This document shows, piece after piece, positions 47,355 through 57,556 of a stretch of DNA of 64,000 nucleotides. Below the pieces are notes generated by a model, which worked only from the letters and a program-made list of their open reading frames with translations, ran no database searches and had not been told where the DNA came from. How positions within the stretch are numbered: the first letter of the stretch is position 1; each line of letters opens with the position of its first letter. The DNA comes from Rhizobium sp. Root483D2 (GTDB lineage Bacteria > Pseudomonadota > Alphaproteobacteria > Rhizobiales > Rhizobiaceae): contig NZ_LMFB01000037.1 of NCBI RefSeq assembly GCF_001426685.1, forward strand, positions 53,849 to 117,848. The letters run 5' to 3'. The position numbers and the translations under genes were made by a program.

Positions 47355-49367
47355 ATGGACGCTCTCGTGACTGACCATCTTCTCCTCGGTATCGATACCG
47401 GTGGAACCTATACCGACGCGGTGCTTTTCAGCGAGACCCATGGCGTCGTGGCCAAGGCAAAGGCGCTGACCACGCGTAACGATCTCTCGGTCGGCATTGC
47501 CGGCGCGGTCGAAGCCGTGCTGGAACAGGCCAAAGTATCAGCCTCGGCCATCGGCCTGGTGTCACTGTCGACGACGCTCGCCACCAATGCGCTTGTCGAA
47601 GGCCAGGGCGGTCGCGCAGGCCTGGTGATGATTGGCTTTGGCCCGGATGATCTGAAGCGTGACGGTCTGCAGGAGGCACTGGGAACCGATCCTGTGATCT
47701 TCTTGCCTGGCGGACATAATGTCCATGGCGGAGAGACGCTTCTGGATATGACGCTGCTCGACGAAGCCTTGCCGCAGCTTGCAACGCAGGTCGCGTCCTT
47801 TGCCGTCGCCGGCTATTTTGCCGTGCGGAATCCGGCTCACGAACAGCGGGTGCGCGACCGCATCCGCGAAGTCTCGCATCTGCCGGTCACCTGCAGCCAC
47901 GAGCTGTCTTCCAAGCTTGGCGGTCCGCGCCGGGCGTTGACGACGCTTCTCAATGCCCGCCTGGTCTCGATGATCGACCGCTTGATCGGCGCCTGCGAGG
48001 GTTTTCTAAAGGCGCGCGGCATTGATGTGCCGATGATGGTGGTGCGCGGCGATGGCGCGCTGATCTCGGCGGCGGAAGCCCGGCTCCGGCCGATCGAAAC
48101 CATTCTGTCCGGCCCAGCGGCAAGCCTGGTCGGCGCGCGGCATCTGACAGGTCTCGACAATGCCGTCGTCTCCGATATTGGCGGCACCACCACGGATGTG
48201 GCGGTGCTCGACCAGGGCCGTCCGCGTCTGGATGGCGAAGGCGCTGTGGTCGGCGGGTTCCGAACCATGGTCGAGGCCGTGGCGATGCGCACCTTCGGTC
48301 TCGGCGGCGATTCGGAAGTCCGCATCAACGATCGCGGGCTGCAGGCAAAGATCGATCTCGGTCCGCGCCGGTTCCTGCCGCTCAGCCTTGCCGCTGTCGC
48401 GCATGAGGAAGCGGTCATTTCCGTGCTGGAGCGGCAGTTGCGCACCGCCCATGCCGGCCGCCATGATGGCCGCCTGGCCGTGCGAACCGGACTTCCCGAT
48501 CATCTGGCAAGCGGCCTCCAGCCACAGGAAACGGCGCTGTATGAGCGGATCGGTGCCGTGCCGGTGGCGCTGGAAAGCCTTTTGACCAGCACCTTGCAGA
48601 AGGCGACCCTGGACAGGCTGGTGGCGCGCGGTCTCGTCCATATCTGCGGCCTCACGCCGTCGGATGCCATGCATGTGCTCGGACGCCAGGACCAGTGGAA
48701 CGCTACGGCCGCGAGGCTGGGCGCCGAGCTGGCCGCACGGGTCAAGGACGGTTCCGGCAAGCCGATTGCAGCCTCCGCCGAGGCGCTTTCGGACATGATC
48801 GTCGCCCGGCTCACCCGCCAGTCCGCAGAAGTCATTCTCGCCTCCTGCCTTGCGGAAGACGGTGCAGCCATCGATCCGGCCGTGTCGCTGGCCGTGGACC
48901 GGGCGCTGAAGCGCGAACCCGGCATCGTCGCCTTTTCGCTGTCGCTCGATCGGCCGCTGGTCGGTCTCGGTGCGTCCGCGCCGGTTTACTATCCGGCAAT
49001 CGCAGAGATGCTGGGTGCGCAATCGCAGATCCCGGCCGAAGCGGGCGTGGCCAATGCCGTCGGCGCCATCGTCGGCCAGGTGCGCGCCTCCGTCACGGTC
49101 TTCGTCACGGCGCCGGATGAGGGTATCTTCATCGTCAACGGTGCCGGCCCGAGCAGCCGGTTCCTCGATCAGGATCAGGCTTTCGCAGCCGCGCGCGAGC
49201 GGGCGCAGGTTGCAGCACTCGCCTCGGCGCGTGCCAACGGCGCCGACGAGCCGGTACTGGTGATGCGCGAAGAGATCGACGCGCCGGAAATCGAAGGCAG
49301 CCGCAAGCTGGTCGAAGCGAGGTTCACCGCCATCGCCATCGGCCGTCCACGCATAGCGCATGGTTAA
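47355..49367 (+). CDS. hydantoinase/oxoprolinase (HyuA) family protein, stand-alone
   Basis: The 670-residue protein has the ASKHA-type phosphate loops of the HyuA family: LLGIDTGGTYTDAVLF at the N-terminus and SDIGGTTTDVAVLDQG in the middle. The ILSGPAAS block lies between them. Members cleave hydantoins or 5-oxoproline with ATP, or carboxylate acetone, usually with a HyuB partner. None is encoded nearby, so the reaction cannot be named. ATG 47355 is used; GTG 47367 is an alternative. Neither has a strong ribosome site. Confidence 0.82.
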   Translation: MDALVTDHLLLGIDTGGTYTDAVLFSETHGVVAKAKALTTRNDLSVGIAGAVEAVLEQAKVSASAIGLVSLSTTLATNALVEGQGGRAGLVMIGFGPDDLKRDGLQEALGTDPVIFLPGGHNVHGGETLLDMTLLDEALPQLATQVASFAVAGYFAVRNPAHEQRVRDRIREVSHLPVTCSHELSSKLGGPRRALTTLLNARLVSMIDRLIGACEGFLKARGIDVPMMVVRGDGALISAAEARLRPIETILSGPAASLVGARHLTGLDNAVVSDIGGTTTDVAVLDQGRPRLDGEGAVVGGFRTMVEAVAMRTFGLGGDSEVRINDRGLQAKIDLGPRRFLPLSLAAVAHEEAVISVLERQLRTAHAGRHDGRLAVRTGLPDHLASGLQPQETALYERIGAVPVALESLLTSTLQKATLDRLVARGLVHICGLTPSDAMHVLGRQDQWNATAARLGAELAARVKDGSGKPIAASAEALSDMIVARLTRQSAEVILASCLAEDGAAIDPAVSLAVDRALKREPGIVAFSLSLDRPLVGLGASAPVYYPAIAEMLGAQSQIPAEAGVANAVGAIVGQVRASVTVFVTAPDEGIFIVNGAGPSSRFLDQDQAFAAARERAQVAALASARANGADEPVLVMREEIDAPEIEGSRKLVEARFTAIAIGRPRIAHG

Positions 49368-49476
49368 TTTGTTCTGTTTTGGAAATAATTCTTCGCATTC
49401 TTGCTGGATTGACAGGGAATGAAAGCATGAGAGACTGCGCCATCTCATATTAGAGCATTAAATCATGGAGTTGCCG

Positions 49477-51645
49477 ATGGGCCGGATAGACAGGAATGGG
49501 TTGGGAATCGATGCGGATCTGCACGCATTCCTCGTTGAAGAGGCATTGCCCGGCACCGGTGTTGATGTGGACCAGTTCTTTGCGGCCTTCTCGCAGATCG
49601 TTCATGACCTCGCTCCAAGGAACCGCGACTTGCTGGCCAGGCGCGATGCGCTGCAGGAAAAGCTCGACGGCTGGTATCGCAAGAATGGCGCTCCGGTCGA
49701 TATGGCTGCCTATGAGGACTTCCTGAAGGAAATCGGTTATCTCCTGCCGGAAGGCCCGGATTTCACGGTGTCCACCAACAATGTCGATCCCGAGATCGCT
49801 ACCATTGCCGGCCCCCAGCTCGTCGTTCCCGTCATGAACGCGCGGTATGCGCTCAATGCCGCCAATGCCCGCTGGGGTTCGCTTTATGATGCGCTCTACG
49901 GCACGGACGCGATCGCCGAGGATGGCGGCGCCGAAAAGGGCAGGGGCTACAATCCGGTTCGCGGCCAGAAGGTCATTGCCTGGGCGCGCGGGTTTCTCGA
50001 TGCGAGCGCGCCGCTGTCGGCCGGCAGCTGGAGCGATGTCACGGCCTTTGCCGTTGAGGGCGCATCCCTGTCGATCTCGACCGCATCCGGCACGGTGATG
50101 CTCGCCGATCCCAACCAGTTCGCCGGCTATCGGGGTGACAAGACTGCGCCGTCACATCTCCTGTTGAAGAAGAACAACCTGCATATCGATGTTGTCATCG
50201 ACGCCTCGACGGCAACGGGCAAGGATGACGGCGCGCATATTTCCGATGTCATTCTCGAATCGGCCATCACAGCGATCATGGATTGCGAGGATTCCGTTGC
50301 CGCCGTCGATGCCGAAGACAAGATCGTCGTCTATCGCAACTGGCTTGGCCTGATGCGGGGCGACTTGCAGGAAGAGGTCTCCAAAAGCGGCAAGACTTTT
50401 ACCCGCAAGCTTAATCCGGATCTGGACTTTGAAGCGCCTGAAGGCGGCGAAATCTCGCTGAAGGGCCGCGCGCTGATGCTGGTGCGCAATGTCGGTCACC
50501 TGATGACCAATCCGGCTATCCTCGACCGCGACGGCAACGAGGTCCCGGAAGGCATCATGGATGCTATGATCACCGGCCTGATCGCGCTTTATGACATCGG
50601 TCCGAACGGCCGCCGGATGAATTCGCGCGAAGGTTCGATGTATGTCGTCAAGCCGAAGATGCATGGTCCGGAAGAGGTTGCCTTCGCCTCGGAAATCTTC
50701 GGCCGCGTCGAGCAGGCGCTCGGCATTGCTGACAATACGATAAAGATGGGCATCATGGACGAGGAGCGCCGCACGACGGTCAACCTCAAGGAATGTATCC
50801 GCGCCGCCAAGGAACGGGTCGTCTTCATCAATACGGGTTTCCTCGATCGTACCGGTGACGAGATGCACACGTCGATGGAGGCGGGTCCGATGATCCGCAA
50901 GGGCGACATGAAACAGGCCGCCTGGATTGCGGCCTATGAAAACTGGAATGTCGATATCGGCCTGGAATGCGGCCTGTCCGGCCATGCCCAGATCGGCAAG
51001 GGCATGTGGGCCATGCCCGACCTGATGGCGGCGATGCTGGAACAGAAGATCGCCCACCCAAAGGCCGGCGCCAACACCGCCTGGGTTCCCTCGCCAACGG
51101 CGGCGACGCTGCACGCGACCCACTATCACAAGGTCGATGTCTCAGCCGTTCAAAAGGACCTGAAAAGCCGGGCGCGGGCAAAACTCAGCGATATCCTTTC
51201 CGTCCCGGTCGCTTCGCGCCCGAACTGGACGGCAGAGGAAATCCAGCGCGAGCTGGATAACAATGCGCAAGGGATACTCGGCTATGTCGTCCGCTGGATC
51301 GACCAGGGCGTCGGCTGCTCCAAGGTACCCGACATCAACAATGTCGGCCTGATGGAAGACCGCGCCACGCTGCGCATCTCCGCCCAGCATATGGCCAATT
51401 GGCTGCATCATGGGGTTGTCACACAAGCACAGATCGTTGAAACGATGCAGCGCATGGCAGCAGTCGTCGATGGTCAGAATGCCGGCGACGCGGCCTATAC
51501 GCCGATGGCGGGTAATTTCGACGGCTCTATCGCCTTCCAGGCAGCGCTCGAACTGGTGCTGAAAGGCCGCGAGCAGCCAAACGGCTATACCGAACCGGTC
51601 CTCCACCGCCGCCGCCTGGAGCTGAAGGCGAGCGAGGCGGCCTGA
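49477..51645 (+). CDS. glcB: malate synthase G
   Basis: The 722-residue enzyme condenses glyoxylate and acetyl-CoA to malate. [33 protein letters not shown] and [14 protein letters not shown] are family blocks. The length is that of the single-chain G form. ATG 49477 (MGRIDRNGL) is chosen because GGAG at 49467-49470 is correctly spaced; ATG 49465 would include that site. It stands alone; no isocitrate lyase lies in the window. Confidence 0.96.
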   Translation: MGRIDRNGLGIDADLHAFLVEEALPGTGVDVDQFFAAFSQIVHDLAPRNRDLLARRDALQEKLDGWYRKNGAPVDMAAYEDFLKEIGYLLPEGPDFTVSTNNVDPEIATIAGPQLVVPVMNARYALNAANARWGSLYDALYGTDAIAEDGGAEKGRGYNPVRGQKVIAWARGFLDASAPLSAGSWSDVTAFAVEGASLSISTASGTVMLADPNQFAGYRGDKTAPSHLLLKKNNLHIDVVIDASTATGKDDGAHISDVILESAITAIMDCEDSVAAVDAEDKIVVYRNWLGLMRGDLQEEVSKSGKTFTRKLNPDLDFEAPEGGEISLKGRALMLVRNVGHLMTNPAILDRDGNEVPEGIMDAMITGLIALYDIGPNGRRMNSREGSMYVVKPKMHGPEEVAFASEIFGRVEQALGIADNTIKMGIMDEERRTTVNLKECIRAAKERVVFINTGFLDRTGDEMHTSMEAGPMIRKGDMKQAAWIAAYENWNVDIGLECGLSGHAQIGKGMWAMPDLMAAMLEQKIAHPKAGANTAWVPSPTAATLHATHYHKVDVSAVQKDLKSRARAKLSDILSVPVASRPNWTAEEIQRELDNNAQGILGYVVRWIDQGVGCSKVPDINNVGLMEDRATLRISAQHMANWLHHGVVTQAQIVETMQRMAAVVDGQNAGDAAYTPMAGNFDGSIAFQAALELVLKGREQPNGYTEPVLHRRRLELKASEAA

Positions 51646-51672
51646 CCTGCCGCGCAAAGGCGTACTCTGATG

Positions 51673-51703
51673 ATGTCCGGACGGAGCTTGCGCGTCCGGA
51701 CAT
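51673..51703. terminator. hairpin between convergent glcB and YeeE-like gene
   Basis: ATGTCCGGACG (51673-51683) and CGTCCGGACAT (51693-51703) pair perfectly over 11 bp with a 9-nt loop, in the 68-base gap between converging genes. It lacks a T-run on either side, so termination is only probable. Confidence 0.55.
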
Positions 51704-51713
51704 GCCGTCTCTG

Positions 51714-52895
51714 TCAGGCGCCGAGACGGCGCAGGCCAGTGAGGCCTGCAAGCGCCCCGGCGGTGGCAAAAATCAGAAAGACCCATCCTGAAACGGCGCC
51801 CGCCTGGATGCCGGATAAAAGGACGCCGACCGTGCAGCCGAGCCCGGTCATCGCTCCCCATCCCATCAAAACACCTCCGGCAAAGCGCGCAAAGAGTCCA
51901 CCGGCGTTTGGCCAGGATGGTCTGAACTGGCCGCTGACAAGCGCAGAACTGAGGCTCGCCAGGACGAGACCGATGACGAAAACCCCGTTTGGTGACAGCA
52001 CAGCCGTCTTCACCGCGCTGAGACAACCGCGCACCGTATCCAGACCCACAAGTGTCTCCGGAACAAGTCCTGCGGAAAGACCGGCTGTCCGCGCCAGGCT
52101 GCCGAGTTCGGCGGTCACGCCGAGAGGGGCAACGCGAAGATAGGCGATAGCGCCGATCACGGCGACAAGCAGGCCCGTGATGACGGGTGGCCAGCGCCGG
52201 ATGAAGATGGCCTCGAAAGGCTGGGGAGGGGATAGGCCGTTTTCCGGGCGCTGCGCACGGCGAAGCACCAGAAAGGCAATGAGCCCCAGAGCTGACAAGC
52301 TGATCCCCGAGGCGGCCGCGTAGCCGAAAATGCCGGGAAGCCAGAGCGGCGGGTCATTAAAGACTGTAGAAGTGTAGAGGAAATTCCAGGTGGCAAAGCC
52401 AAGCAAAAATCCGAGACCCGCACCGGCAAGTGCGGCGATCGACCCGAAAGCGCCTTCGCCCAGCCGGTAGAGATGGGCCGACAGGCAGGAGCCGGAGATG
52501 GCCATTCCAAGCCCGAACGCAAAAGCCGCCGCTGCCAGAACCAGCCCGACCGGCCCGATATGGGCGCCCGGTGGCAGGCGGTCGGGTTGCGGTACAGGGA
52601 CCCAGGCGCCCAATATGACCTGATAGAGCACGATGCCTGCTGCCAGCGCCGACAGAATGGCGACAAGCCCCGCCGCGTCGCGCCTTTCCACGAAGTCGCG
52701 CAGGTTGCAGAGAAAGCAGAACCGGCCCCGCTGCAACACGATGCCGAAGGCACTGCCGGTGAGCAGCGAAAACGACAGGACGCGCCCAGCGGCGTCCTGC
52801 GCCAGCCAGACGCCCCAGGCGATGAGGGCCGCCACGATCAGGAGCGACAGGCTACGGGAAGCAAGGATTGGCATGATGATCCGATGGTCAGACAT
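51714..52895 (-). CDS. YeeE/YedE (TsuA-like) sulfur-compound transporter
   Basis: The 393-residue membrane protein has about ten helices and the conserved Cys motifs of the YeeE/TsuA thiosulfate channel: RGRFCFLCNLRD, SGSCLSAHLYR and GLGCTVGVLLSG. It likely passes thiosulfate or a related reduced-sulfur species across the inner membrane by Cys relay. It follows a periplasmic rhodanese gene by 57 bases on the same strand, so the two probably act together. The start at 52895 is tentative; ATG 52874 is also possible. Confidence 0.87.
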   Translation of the reverse strand: MSDHRIIMPILASRSLSLLIVAALIAWGVWLAQDAAGRVLSFSLLTGSAFGIVLQRGRFCFLCNLRDFVERRDAAGLVAILSALAAGIVLYQVILGAWVPVPQPDRLPPGAHIGPVGLVLAAAAFAFGLGMAISGSCLSAHLYRLGEGAFGSIAALAGAGLGFLLGFATWNFLYTSTVFNDPPLWLPGIFGYAAASGISLSALGLIAFLVLRRAQRPENGLSPPQPFEAIFIRRWPPVITGLLVAVIGAIAYLRVAPLGVTAELGSLARTAGLSAGLVPETLVGLDTVRGCLSAVKTAVLSPNGVFVIGLVLASLSSALVSGQFRPSWPNAGGLFARFAGGVLMGWGAMTGLGCTVGVLLSGIQAGAVSGWVFLIFATAGALAGLTGLRRLGA

Positions 52896-52952
52896 CGAGG
52901 TGCGGGCGGACCTGTACCGCGTCCACCCGCTCCTTGATGTTGGAAGACAGCA

Positions 52953-53882
52953 CTATTTTCCGGTCCAGACCGTTCCGGCAATATTGGTCACCGGAACGCC
53001 GACAGCATTCCCATATTCCGTCCACGACCCATCGTAATTTCGCACGTCATAGCCGAGGATTTTCTTCAGCGCGAACCAGGTGTGGCTCGACCGTTCGCCG
53101 ATCCGGCAATAGGTGATGACGGGCTTTGAGCCATCAATGCCTTTTTCCGCATAGATCGCCTTGATCTCGTCTTCGGATTTAAAGGTGCCGTCTTCCTTGA
53201 CGATCCTGCCCCAGGGAACATTGACGGCGCTTGGAATATGGCCCGCGCGGACCGAAAGCTCCTTGACGCCTTCAGGCGCAAATATCTTGCCGGCATATTC
53301 ATCCGCTGAGCGAATATCGATGAGCTTGGCGTCGTTCCTGCCTTCCGCAACGGCGACCACGTCAACGAAACGCGCCCGCACCGAGTTGTCCCGGTCGGCA
53401 AGCGTCAGCGTCGAATCGGCATGATCCGGCAAGGCTGTATCCAGCGGCAGGCCTTGTGCCTCCCAGAGCTTGCGGCCACCGTCGAGCAATTTTACCTGAT
53501 TGCCGAGACCGTAGACCTCAAAGACCCATGCGCCCCAGGCGGCAAACCAGTTGTTATTGTCACCATAGAGAACGATCGTCGTGTCCTGATCGACCCCCGC
53601 ATCCCGGAGGGTTTTCTCGAAAGCCTCGCGGCTGGCAATGTCGCGCTTTTGCGGATCGACGAGATCCGTGTGCCAATTGAGATGTGCAGCGCCGGGAATG
53701 TGACCACGTTCATAGACACCGGTATCGACGCTGACCTCGAATATCCGCACCTTCGGGTTTTCCAGGTTATCCTCAACCCATTTGGAATCGACCAGTGCAT
53801 CCGATGCAAGCACCGAGCCCGCAAACATTGCGGACGTAAGCGCGGCGGCCGCAAGTACAGTCATGCCTTTAATTGCCGTCAT
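52953..53882 (-). CDS. periplasmic thiosulfate sulfurtransferase (tandem rhodanese)
   Basis: The 309-residue protein has a signal peptide (MTVLAAAALTSAMFAGSVLA) and two rhodanese domains. The N-terminal one has lost its Cys (IVLYGDNNNWFA), while the C-terminal one keeps the active site ITYCRIGERSSHTW. This is the usual TST layout with only the second domain catalytic. It would process thiosulfate in the periplasm for the transporter encoded next. GAGGAGA precedes ATG 53882. The upstream 210 bases are strongly AT-rich and probably hold the promoter. Confidence 0.9.
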   Translation of the reverse strand: MTAIKGMTVLAAAALTSAMFAGSVLASDALVDSKWVEDNLENPKVRIFEVSVDTGVYERGHIPGAAHLNWHTDLVDPQKRDIASREAFEKTLRDAGVDQDTTIVLYGDNNNWFAAWGAWVFEVYGLGNQVKLLDGGRKLWEAQGLPLDTALPDHADSTLTLADRDNSVRARFVDVVAVAEGRNDAKLIDIRSADEYAGKIFAPEGVKELSVRAGHIPSAVNVPWGRIVKEDGTFKSEDEIKAIYAEKGIDGSKPVITYCRIGERSSHTWFALKKILGYDVRNYDGSWTEYGNAVGVPVTNIAGTVWTGK

Positions 53883-54095
53883 GTCATTCTCTCCTCAGCT
53901 TAAAGTGCAATGCAAGGCAACATGCCCGGCATCGCGACGACGGCCAAAAAAATAAATTCTATAAATTTTATGGATATTAAATTTGAGAAACTAAAGATTA
54001 TGTCTATCGATGTCTAACGTGACCATCCGGCAAGAAATACAGTAATTACTAATGTAGATGGTGTCGTGGAGGTGTGATCCTGGTCCACATAACAA

Positions 54096-54120
54096 AAATC
54101 CCCGGACAAGCCGGGGATTT
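54096..54120 (-). terminator. Rho-independent terminator of the L,D-transpeptidase gene
   Basis: AAATCCCCGG (54096-54105) and CCGGGGATTT (54111-54120) form a 10-bp stem with a 5-nt loop. On the minus strand it is followed by further Ts (complement of 54094-54098), 28 bases beyond the stop. Confidence 0.88.
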
Positions 54121-54147
54121 GACGATGTCTGGCGTTTAAATCAGCTA

Positions 54148-54810
54148 TTACTGCTGCACGATGACGTGGGTGTTCTTGCCCGGACGGACGCGGGCATAAA
54201 GGTCGATGATATCCTGGTTGATCATACGGATGCAGCCGGACGAGGCCGCAGTGCCGATAGAGGCCCATTCCGGCGAACCGTGGATCCGGAACAGCGTGTC
54301 CTTGCCTTCATCGTTGAACAGGTACATGGCGCGCGCGCCGAGCGGGTTGCGCAGGCCAGGGCCCATGCCGTTCTCGACATATTGGGCAACGTCCGGCTTG
54401 CGCACGGCCATTTCCTTCGGCGGATGCCATGTCGGCCATTCCTGCTTCCAGGCAACATAGGCGCGGCCTTCCCATGCGAAGCCGGCCTTGCCGACGCCGA
54501 TGCCATAACGCACGGCCTTGCCACCGGGCAGCACGAAATAGAGGAAGCGATTCGGCGTGTTCACGATGATCGTGCCGGGCTTTTCAGCTGTGGCGTAATC
54601 GACGATCTGGCGGTGAAAACGCTCGTTTACCTTGTTGATCGGGATCGCCGGAAGGGCGTAGCCGTGATCTTCGACCGGGCCGTATCCATCGGAGAAGATT
54701 TGATTTGTCGCTACTTTTTCGCCGATGGGAGAGATCGGCGCCGTGGAGCAACTGGCCAAGGCGAGTGTAGCCGCGAGGCTGCACAGCAGAACTGCATTGC
54801 GGAAGCGCAT
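54148..54810 (-). CDS. L,D-transpeptidase lipoprotein (ErfK/YbiS family)
   Basis: The 220-residue protein has a lipoprotein signal with lipobox LALASC (Cys at residue 21). A YkuD catalytic domain ends in HGSPEWASIGTAASSGCIRM, which holds the His and the nucleophilic Cys. Such enzymes form 3-3 crosslinks in peptidoglycan or anchor proteins to it, an activity prominent in Rhizobiaceae. A Rho-independent terminator follows. Confidence 0.92.
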   Translation of the reverse strand: MRFRNAVLLCSLAATLALASCSTAPISPIGEKVATNQIFSDGYGPVEDHGYALPAIPINKVNERFHRQIVDYATAEKPGTIIVNTPNRFLYFVLPGGKAVRYGIGVGKAGFAWEGRAYVAWKQEWPTWHPPKEMAVRKPDVAQYVENGMGPGLRNPLGARAMYLFNDEGKDTLFRIHGSPEWASIGTAASSGCIRMINQDIIDLYARVRPGKNTHVIVQQ

Positions 54811-54991
54811 GGGTGTCTCTTAAAATGAAGTTAAGAATATCTGGGTCGTTTTGACCATCAGCGATTATGGTTTATTTTCGATTAACATCCCGAAAGCAAG
54901 TGAATGCGGGGCAACATTGCGGTTGGGTGATCCGAAAACTCCACGGAGTGTTTTTTTGCAACAAAAGCCGCCTTGTGCCAGAGTTTAATGC

Positions 54992-55531
54992 ATGGCGATT
55001 CTCTCTATCCACAACGATAGTCCTTTGATCGACGGCCGGCAGTCGCAGCGCGCCCTCATGGTTCGCCGTGGCGTGCAGCGGTACCTGCATGAAATGCGTC
55101 ACGCCGTCTTGCCGGAGCTGACGCTTGCCAGCGGCAGGCGTGCCGATCTGATCTCCATTTCGCCAAAGGGCGATATCTGGATTGTCGAAATCAAGACCTC
55201 GATCGAGGATTTCAGGGTTGACCGCAAATGGCCGGACTACCGGATGCATTCCGACCGGCTCTATTTCGCCACGCATAGTGGCGTGCCGCTCGATATTTTT
55301 CCGCAGGAATGCGGGCTGCTTCTGTCGGATGGCTATGACGCGGAGATGATCCGCGATGCGCCGGACCACAGGCTTGCAGCGCCGACTCGCAAATCCGTCA
55401 CGCTGAACTTTGCCCGGGTCGCGGCCCAGCGCCTGATGCTGGCGGAATGGTCGGCCGACAGGGCCGGCGATACCAGCCCGAACATGCGCGATATCGTTTC
55501 CGGCTCGCTGGACGGCGACAGCGGAGCGTAA
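54992..55531 (+). CDS. mmcB: MmcB family DNA repair protein
   Basis: The 179-residue protein has a PD-(D/E)xK nuclease-like core, RADLISISPKGDIWIVEIKTS, preceded by ALMVRRGVQRYLHEM. It matches MmcB, first described in Caulobacter as an SOS-controlled, mitomycin-related protein. ATG 54992 is the only plausible start. It converges with actR, ending three bases from it. Confidence 0.85.
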   Translation: MAILSIHNDSPLIDGRQSQRALMVRRGVQRYLHEMRHAVLPELTLASGRRADLISISPKGDIWIVEIKTSIEDFRVDRKWPDYRMHSDRLYFATHSGVPLDIFPQECGLLLSDGYDAEMIRDAPDHRLAAPTRKSVTLNFARVAAQRLMLAEWSADRAGDTSPNMRDIVSGSLDGDSGA

Positions 55532-55534
55532 CCG

Positions 55535-56119
55535 TTACTTCGGCGCGCGCTTGGCCAGGATGCGTTGCAGCGTTCGGCGATGCATGTTGAGCCGCCGGGC
55601 GGTCTCCGACACATTGCGCTCGCACATTTCGTAGACGCGCTGGATATGTTCCCAGCGAACCCGGTCGGCCGACATCGGGTTTTCCGGCGGTTCGGCGCGC
55701 TCGCCGGCCCTTTGTACGAGGGCGGCAAAGATATCGTCGGCATCGGCAGGCTTGGCGAGGTAATCGACCGCGCCCAGTTTCACCGCGTTGACGGCGGTGG
55801 CGATATTGCCATAACCGGTCAGCATGATGATGCGTGTGTCGTCGCGGCGCGTGCGGATCGCCTCGATCACGTCGAGACCGCTGCCGTCGCCAAGCCTCAG
55901 GTCCACCACCGCATATTTCGGCGGTCGCGTCTTCGCCTTGGCAATGCCTTCGGCAACGGATTCGGCGATATCGACGGCAAAGCCGCGGGTTTCCATGGCG
56001 CGCGCCAGGCGGCGCAGGAAAGGCGCGTCGTCATCGACGATCAACAGGGACGTGTCAGTGCCGATCAGCGAGGCGTCCGTCGGCGTTTCGCCGGCCTGTT
56101 CGGGGAGTTTTTCCGTCAT
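55535..56119 (-). CDS. actR: ActR/RegA redox response regulator
   Basis: The 194-residue regulator has a receiver domain (LLIVDDDAPFLRRL, phospho-Asp in AVVDLRLGDGSG, Lys in DYLAKPAD). A Fis-type helix-turn-helix follows: NVSETARRLNMHRRTLQRIL, nearly invariant in RegA/ActR. It controls redox, low-pH and carbon/nitrogen functions with ActS. ATG 56119 has GAGGA upstream. ActS is encoded 78 bases upstream. Confidence 0.95.
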   Translation of the reverse strand: MTEKLPEQAGETPTDASLIGTDTSLLIVDDDAPFLRRLARAMETRGFAVDIAESVAEGIAKAKTRPPKYAVVDLRLGDGSGLDVIEAIRTRRDDTRIIMLTGYGNIATAVNAVKLGAVDYLAKPADADDIFAALVQRAGERAEPPENPMSADRVRWEHIQRVYEMCERNVSETARRLNMHRRTLQRILAKRAPK

Positions 56120-56197
56120 GTCGCAATCCTCGGTGCCGTCTCTTGGTTCATGCACTCTACGTAAGTTCGCATATTCCCGGTTCAAAACGCCGTAAAG

Positions 56198-57526
56198 TCA
56201 TTTCGACAGATTTGCGTCCATCAGGATGCGCGGCCATTCGACGCTGACGCGGGCACCGGGCTTGTCCGGGCCACCGTTTTCGAAGCTCAACTTGGCGCCC
56301 GAACGCTCCAGCAGCGTCTTGGCGATGAACAATCCAAGGCCCAGACCCCCGGCACTGTCATCCTTCTGGCGCTTCGTCACGTAGGGCTCGCCGATGCGGC
56401 TCAGAATATCCGGCGCATAGCCGTCGCCGTCGTCCTCTATGACAACCGAAACGATCGCCGGCGTGTGGGTGACCGTCACGGTCACTTCCTTCTTCGCATA
56501 ATCGACCGCGTTCTCCAAAAGATTGCCGAGCCCGTAGAGAATGCCGGCATTGCGGTTGCCGACCGGCTCCTTGGCGCGGTCGCCGCGTTCGACAAGATTG
56601 ATCTGGATGCCGAACTCGCGATGCGGCGCCATCACCTCCTCGATCAGCGACGACAGCGGCAGGTGGCGCATATGCGCTTCGTTCTCCGACGACAGCGTCG
56701 TCAACCGCCGCAGGATGTCCCGGCAGCGCTCACTCTGGGAGCGCAACAGATGCACGTCTTCGCCAAAGCGCGGATCATTGCCGAGTTCGCGTTCCATTTC
56801 CTTGGCGACGACACTGATCGTGGCAAGTGGCGTGCCAAGCTCGTGGGCGGCCGCAGCCGCAAGACCGTCGAGCTGCGAGAGATGCTTTTCCCGCTGCAGA
56901 ACCAGCTCCGTCGCCGTCAGAGCTTCGGAAAGTTCGCTTGCCTCCAGCGAGACACGGTAGGTGTAGAAGGCGGCAAAAGCGGTGGTCGAAACGATGGCAA
57001 ACCAGATACCGGCCGTGAGAACCGTCGGCACCAGAAGCACGACGCCGGGATACCAGGGCAGGGGGAAGGGCGAGAAGGCGAGCCCGGTAATGCCGAGAAT
57101 GGCAAGGAGTGCCAGCGCGATACTATGCCATTTCGGCTGCGAGGCAGACGAGATGATGACGGGAACGCAGACCAGCGGCGCAAACGGATTGGCAAGCCCG
57201 CCAGTAATGAACAAAAGCGCCGTCAGCTGGGCAAGGTCGAGGCCGAGCAATGCAAAGGCCGCCGGCGGCTGCAGCCGGTGTGTCGGCGGGTAGCGGATGG
57301 TGAGATAGGCATTCACCCAGGCAAGCAGCGCAATCAACGAGCAGCAGGCAATTAGCGGCAGCGGAAATTGCAGCCAGAAGGCGGTGATCATCACCGCGAT
57401 CGATTGTCCGCCGACGGCCAGCCAGCGCAGCCGCACGATCGTCTGCAGGCGCAAAACCCGGCTTGTGGTGGCGTCTTCCCCGTCGAGTGCGGCGGTTGTC
57501 ATCCGGTATCCTGTCGTCAATGCCAT
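56198..57526 (-). CDS. actS: ActS/RegB redox sensor histidine kinase
   Basis: The 442-residue kinase has six membrane helices with the quinone-sensing loop GGLANPF, the H-box AAAHELGTPLATI, and the redox-active Cys region SERCRDILRR characteristic of RegB. The ATPase lobe has NLLENAVDYA and GLGLGLFIAKTL. It senses the ubiquinone pool and phosphorylates ActR. ATG 57526 is used. Confidence 0.95.
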   Translation of the reverse strand: MALTTGYRMTTAALDGEDATTSRVLRLQTIVRLRWLAVGGQSIAVMITAFWLQFPLPLIACCSLIALLAWVNAYLTIRYPPTHRLQPPAAFALLGLDLAQLTALLFITGGLANPFAPLVCVPVIISSASQPKWHSIALALLAILGITGLAFSPFPLPWYPGVVLLVPTVLTAGIWFAIVSTTAFAAFYTYRVSLEASELSEALTATELVLQREKHLSQLDGLAAAAAHELGTPLATISVVAKEMERELGNDPRFGEDVHLLRSQSERCRDILRRLTTLSSENEAHMRHLPLSSLIEEVMAPHREFGIQINLVERGDRAKEPVGNRNAGILYGLGNLLENAVDYAKKEVTVTVTHTPAIVSVVIEDDGDGYAPDILSRIGEPYVTKRQKDDSAGGLGLGLFIAKTLLERSGAKLSFENGGPDKPGARVSVEWPRILMDANLSK

Positions 57527-57556
57527 GCCGGCCTCACTCTTTGTGAGGCTCCAGCC

